This document shows, piece after piece, positions 59,727 through 64,000 of a stretch of 64,000 bases of DNA. Location of the stretch: NCBI RefSeq assembly GCF_013426205.1, contig NC_089422.1, positions 9,451,001 to 9,515,000 on the forward strand, read 5' to 3'. The translations under genes were made by a program, and so were the position numbers. The number at the start of each line of letters is the position of its first letter. Positions within the stretch are counted from its first letter, which is position 1. Under the pieces are notes generated by a model. It did no database searches. It was not told where the DNA came from and worked only from the letters and a program-made list of their open reading frames with translations. Origin of the DNA: Metarhizium brunneum. Lineage: Eukaryota; Ascomycota; Sordariomycetes; Hypocreales; Clavicipitaceae.

Positions 59727-61220
59727 CTACTCATCGTCAAAGACATCCTTGACAGATCTCCAGGCAGGCACTTGCCCCAGGCCTGATGGCATCTGAATGT
59801 ATTTGATGGTGGACCATTCGTTGAGGGTTTCAATATAGTGTTCCCTGCCATAGCCACTCTCCTTGGATCCTCCGTGAGGCAAACCCAGCCCGCTCCTGAA
59901 GTAGTTGTTGATGAAGACAATGCCCGTATCGACTTGCCTGCTGACACGAAGTGCCTTCTCGATATCCTTGGACCAAACAGCGGCCACGAGTCCGTATCGC
60001 GACTCATTCACAACAGAGACAGCCTCTGCCTCGCTACTGAACGAGCACACCGTCGCCACGGGGCCGAATATTTCCTCCTGGGCGATGCGCATTGTGCGTA
60101 CCACGTCCCTGAAAAGCGTCGGCGCAACAAAGTAGCCGTCCTTGAGCAAAGGGTCTGACGGCAAGTCAGCCTGGGCCGCAATCTTGGCACCCTCTTCGCT
60201 TCCCAAGGCAATGTAGCTGTTGACTCGTTCCTGCTGCTGTTTGGAAACAACAGGGCCGACATGGGTCGCCTTGTCAAATCCGTTTCCGACTCGCAATCTG
60301 CGCACCGCGGCGGCCAGTCTGTTGACAAACTCATCGTAGACCTTTTCGTGCACCAGTAATCTCGATGCTGCCGTACACGCCTCACCCTTGTTGAAAAAGG
60401 CGCCCTCCAAAGCACCCTTGACCGCTCGATCCATGTCGCAGTCGTCAAACACGATAAAGGCGTTCTTGCCACCGAGCTCCAGCGCGGTGCGCTTGACAAG
60501 CTTCGATGCCGTTTTGGCGACGGCAGCGCCGGCAGCGGTAGATCCGGTAAGCGAGATCATCTTTACCGCAGGGCTCTCCGTGAGCAGCTGTGCGACCTCG
60601 GCTCCGGCTCCGGGGACGGCCTGCACGACGCCCTTGGGAAGGACCGTCTGCAGGATCTCGACGATTCGCATCACTGTCAACGGGGCCTGTTCTCCCGGCT
60701 TGATGATGATGGTGTTGCCAGCGGCCAGGCATGGTGCAATCTTGCCACCGGCATGAATCGGCGGCCAGTTGAAGGGTAGAATGCCGGCGCACACGCCAAG
60801 CGGCTCCCGGATAATGGAGGAATAGACGACTCCGCGGTCGTGGAACTGGCCAGGAAGCTTGTCGACCAGAGAGCCGAAAAAGCCAAAGACCTGGACGATA
60901 AAGGCCACATCCAAGGCCGCGTCGAGAGCTGGCTTTCCGTTCTCGGCGCAGAGCAGGTTTGTGAGTTCTTGCTTGTGCGTCTCGAGAGCGGCAGAGCAGT
61001 TCAACAGGATTTGCCCGCGGTCTGCCAAGCTTCGCTGCTTCCAGTTGTCAAAGGCCTTGGAGGAAGCATCGATGGCTGCATTTGTGGTGGCAGCATCTCC
61101 TCCACGAACAGTTGTCAGGATCCCTCCAGTCGCAGGGTTGTGGACGACGAAATCCTTTGAAGAGTCGGCAGATGACCAGTGAAAGATGGAGTGTTTAGGG
61201 ATATTGAGCGCTTCAGCCAT
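59727..61220 (-). CDS. Aldehyde dehydrogenase
   Basis: An intronless frame of 497 residues, the standard ALDH length. The oxyanion Asn lies in GILPFNWPPIHAGGKIAP, the cofactor site in IIIKPGEQAPL and SLTGSTAAGAAVA, the general-base Glu in TALELGGKNAF and the catalytic Cys in NKGEACTAASR. The late motif EEIFGPVATV and the C-terminal GLPHGGSKESGYGREH complete the fold. It oxidises an aldehyde to the acid with NAD(P). The family (semialdehyde, aromatic or aliphatic) cannot be fixed from sequence. It is divergent from the Zn2Cys6 gene and same-strand with the ADH, suggesting an alcohol-to-acid route. Confidence 0.92.
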   Translation of the reverse strand: MAEALNIPKHSIFHWSSADSSKDFVVHNPATGGILTTVRGGDAATTNAAIDASSKAFDNWKQRSLADRGQILLNCSAALETHKQELTNLLCAENGKPALDAALDVAFIVQVFGFFGSLVDKLPGQFHDRGVVYSSIIREPLGVCAGILPFNWPPIHAGGKIAPCLAAGNTIIIKPGEQAPLTVMRIVEILQTVLPKGVVQAVPGAGAEVAQLLTESPAVKMISLTGSTAAGAAVAKTASKLVKRTALELGGKNAFIVFDDCDMDRAVKGALEGAFFNKGEACTAASRLLVHEKVYDEFVNRLAAAVRRLRVGNGFDKATHVGPVVSKQQQERVNSYIALGSEEGAKIAAQADLPSDPLLKDGYFVAPTLFRDVVRTMRIAQEEIFGPVATVCSFSSEAEAVSVVNESRYGLVAAVWSKDIEKALRVSRQVDTGIVFINNYFRSGLGLPHGGSKESGYGREHYIETLNEWSTIKYIQMPSGLGQVPAWRSVKDVFDDE

Positions 61221-62426
61221 TTTGGAAGGACTTGGTTGGGACGTGGTTGTATTATTGGTTGGTCTTGAGGTATGTCAATTGTTGCTTGAAATGCTAAGTC
61301 TTTCTTTGCTTCTTGGAAGCTTCTACTACGAGGGCGAGAATTCGCTCTACTTTATACCATTTCAACTCGGAGTTTACTCAAAACTAAAGCCGATGTCTCT
61401 GATTTTGATGTAAAGAAATCTTGTTTTACGTGAATCATATCGAGGACTAACATGCCAGCATGCGTAAGGAGAATATTGTGTCTGGTAGTTTCTTACAACG
61501 GACAATGGCAAAGTGGATAGGTGCCCGTTTTCTCCGGTCACATGACCGGGAAATTAATGCAAGTGTCGTGGTATTCATTGAGTAATATAGAGTTGTAATT
61601 TTGTGTCTTGGGATACGGAGTACGTGCTGCTTGCAATGCTATGTCTTGTATTGGAAATTAGTATTCTGTCATTATTTTGTTATTCTCATCTTTATGTATA
61701 AAACGATGAAGCAAATAAGCTACTATTATAAGTTATCTAGGGGTTTAAGCTTATCGATAGTACTGCTTGTCTATAAATGCGCTTGGTCTACAGGTTTGGT
61801 ACCAAAGTATAGACCAGCGTAAAGTCATTCTGTTCCCCCACGGCAGTGGTAATTGGCATAGAAATAGCGTCGTGGGTTTTTCCAAAAGTTTCGATCCGGT
61901 TATATCGCATGTATTCCCCTTGAGCCTATATTATATCGGGGTTTGCATTATCGGACTTGGCTATCTCCGCGCGTCGTTTTCCCGATACACCCTGTGAGAC
62001 CATTATGGGTCTGGTACTACTTGGAATACGAGAGACCTTGATGCACACCAATTTTGAGGGAGGAATTGTATCAAGGCAAAGGGTTTTCCTTATGTTGAAA
62101 GTGCCAAGAATAACCGCAATCCTTGCGTCATCCATAGCATTACTACGCGGCGTCACATTGCTGGAGCATGTCGGTTCGCTAGCCCGCCTTGACACGCTCT
62201 TGACACGCAACCTCAAGCTGCATGATTTTTAGTACTTGAGGGTCTGGCGGGTCAAAGAACATTGACTTGACTTGACCGGACTTGACGGGACATTGAACCT
62301 TTGTAGACAGTCCTGGGTTGGATCGTCGCCCTTCCAACTTCAACCAGACTTTTATATTTTCAAGAACAACAGTTGCCATACGCAAACTCTGAGTCTTGCA
62401 CAGAGTCATCTCCATCTGTTTCCGAA
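61221..62426. other. Divergent promoter of ALDH and Zn2Cys6 gene
   Basis: About 1.2 kb shared by two divergent genes, partly AT-rich (61580-61760). It holds TACGGAGTA at 61614 and a cluster of TTGAC repeats at 62262-62286, about 140-165 bp before the regulator start. Confidence 0.55.
62262..62286 (+). promoter_or_regulatory. TTGAC direct-repeat cluster before regulator gene
   Basis: Four TTGAC units start at 62262, 62267, 62272 and 62282, and an inverted copy (GTCAA) lies at 62251. Three are spaced exactly five bases apart. The 13-base core GACTTGACTTGAC (62264-62276) recurs in the ADH promoter. It may be an operator for the neighbouring regulator. Confidence 0.4.
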
Positions 62427-64000
62427 ATGCCGCGTGGAAGACGAGCTACGAGCTGCAAACCGTGCCAGAAAGCGAGACTGGGATGCGATGCCTCGTCTAG
62501 ACGCGGCTCCTATTGCTCCAATTGCATACGTCGAGGCAAGTGCTGCGTGTTGCCAGTAAGTTGTCCCCCGTTGTTGGCCTTGGAACTATTTGATGTGCTA
62601 AATTTCCTCAAGGCTAATGCATCTACAGACGACCACCCTACTACGCCACGACGACGACCTCTAGCTATCGCGATTACTCGCACCGAGACATCCCCCAGCC
62701 AAGCCGTGTGGCAACCGAAACTTCCAAGAAAGCCCATGTGCAAATCAAAAAGTTGCCCGACGTCGAATCCAGTAGCAGTGAATCTATATCTGGGGCTTGA
62801 GCATGCCTTATGTCGTCGCCAGACTGCGCTTTCTTTGCATAGTAGCTTGTGGAACACGTATGTTTCCGTTTTTGAGACTCGTTTTAGCCTGTGGACTGCC
62901 GTTAGTTGTTGTCCATACAGCGAAGCTTCGCAGGTATGAGGCTGTTCCGACTATATAGCCCATAGTATTTGCTTATCATTCTAACCTGTACGTTGTTGTC
63001 CGTGGTAGTCTGGGGGCCTCATCTCCGAAGCCATGGTTGCCCTCGACAGAGTAAACTACTCCCGACCACAACAGAATGCGCCCATGATCCCGCAGGCCGA
63101 CCAATATACTGGAGCTGGCAAGGTGCATGGCAGCGTGAACCACAGTTTAGTCGACAAGGCGCTTATCAGGGCCATCTATGCCTTCTCTATTCGCTGGCTT
63201 CACTTACGAAGCCCGTCACAACCACATGAAACCCGGAATATCCAGACGCAACTCGAGAGTAATTTGTGGCACTGTGCCGCAGAGCTAATGCATGCCATAG
63301 TGTCACAGCCATGCTACCGCTCCATATTAGCTCTCCAGCTATTTTCAGAGACAACGGTCCCGGCCGACGCGCATGACGAAGGCATCGCCGAGCTGTGCCA
63401 AACCGCTTCATTGGCCCATTACATGAAGCTCTATCCAGCCTCGGTATTAAACGAACCAAGATTTCTGTCTTCCAAAGTGGCGGGAGCTGCAAAAGAGGAC
63501 CCCAAGCACCTTCCGATGCAAGACACGGCGCTTTGGCTCGGATGTATCAGTGATGTTGCAAGGTCCATTCGGAGTCATCGACCACTCATGCTTCTAGCAG
63601 GTCAGTCGGCAGAGACAAAAGTGTGGGGGTATATTAGGGAGCGAGCTCATGTTTTCGACAACTCCTTTAAACACTTGCATTCTACTCTAGAAGTGCTGCC
63701 GCCCGAAGTCGTGTCAATCATCTTGCAGAATGCGTCGGCTTGCAAGACCATGTTTTGGTGGAATATAGTCCGCGTCCGTAATGCATTGTACGATCCGGCT
63801 GGGGATGAGTCAGTGACACAGACTATGGAAAAAGCTTTTCAAGAATATCATCATTTTCAAGGCGTCTTTGCACCCTTCTTGGACATTTGCTCGAGAAACT
63901 TTCAGACCCTTGGCCAGGAAGCCCAACTACACTATTGTAAGTCCCTCGTAGAACTTGTCCACATCTACATCTTGAATAGTAGCTGATATTCTAGTTCTGC
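62427..64000 (+). CDS. Zn2Cys6 transcription factor, 3' end outside window
   Basis: The gene starts MPRGRRATSCKPC and runs off the right edge. The binuclear zinc cluster has Cys at residues 10, 13, 20, 30, 33 and 39 (spacing C-x2-C-x6-C-x9-C-x2-C-x5-C), followed by a Pro. A consistent model is exons 62427-62555, 62613-62933, 63009-63936 and 63995 onward. Exon 2 ends with SLHSSLWNTYVSVFETRF and exon 3 opens SGGLISEAMVALDR, the usual start of the fungal regulatory region, then long helices. Exon 2 is the weakest part: an ACAG acceptor at 62628 is an alternative that would open a different, also plausible, low-complexity frame and would need one more intron. It probably regulates nearby genes; the ALDH is divergent from it. 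Confidence 0.8.

Noticed and set aside
57552..64000. Homology of the right-end module to the Aspergillus alc cluster
   Set aside because: The regulator has ordinary zinc-cluster spacing (nine residues between the third and fourth Cys), unlike the widely spaced AlcR cluster. Only a functional analogy is kept.

Overview
The window looks like a contig piece from a filamentous ascomycete, probably Sordariomycetes and most likely Hypocreales. I infer this from short GT-AG introns (47 to 172 nt, most of 50-80 nt, many with a CTAAC/CTAAT branch site), loosely spaced genes on both strands, and typical fungal families: a Zn2Cys6 regulator, a PTH11-like receptor, the urea transporter DUR3, an OPT transporter, a CSC1 channel, and fungal cell-wall hydrolases. 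I name no species. Gene models were built by hand: every exon junction given keeps the reading frame and ends in GT/AG.

Layout. Positions 1-2745 hold two decayed minus-strand genes, the C-terminal half of an alpha/beta hydrolase and a ferric reductase with several lesions. From 4.9 to 21 kb there is a membrane-anchored Cys-rich protein, a lytic polysaccharide monooxygenase, a GH75 chitosanase, an MFS exporter, a secreted SBP56-like propeller protein, a PLP aminotransferase and a GH16 glucanase. From 24 to 27 kb lies a seven-exon glycine-rich-domain protein (GRDP/DUF1399 type). From 29.6 to 40.7 kb are a GH5 glucanase, a divergent pair (NtaA-type flavin monooxygenase and urea permease DUR3), a PTH11-like 7TM protein and a YhhN-family membrane protein. 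After a 4.3 kb gene-free stretch come an OPT transporter, an NADP-mannitol dehydrogenase, an SDR pseudogene, a CSC1/OSCA channel, a zinc alcohol dehydrogenase, an aldehyde dehydrogenase and a Zn2Cys6 regulator that runs off the end.

How they fit together. The LPMO, chitosanase, GH16 and GH5 enzymes suit a fungus that attacks chitin/chitosan and beta-glucan, in other organisms or in its own wall. The DUR3/monooxygenase pair shares a promoter with a palindromic pair of GATA sites, which points to nitrogen control. The ADH, ALDH and Zn2Cys6 genes at the right end share a 13-bp promoter word and may form a small alcohol/aldehyde module. No secondary-metabolite core gene, intact transposon, CRISPR array, rRNA or convincing tRNA was found.

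The strongest unexplained signal is not a gene. The 9-mer AACATTGAA (or its complement) occurs 18 times, always outside coding sequence, where about 0.5 would be expected by chance. A second word, TACGGAGTA, occurs 7 times, also only in non-coding DNA.
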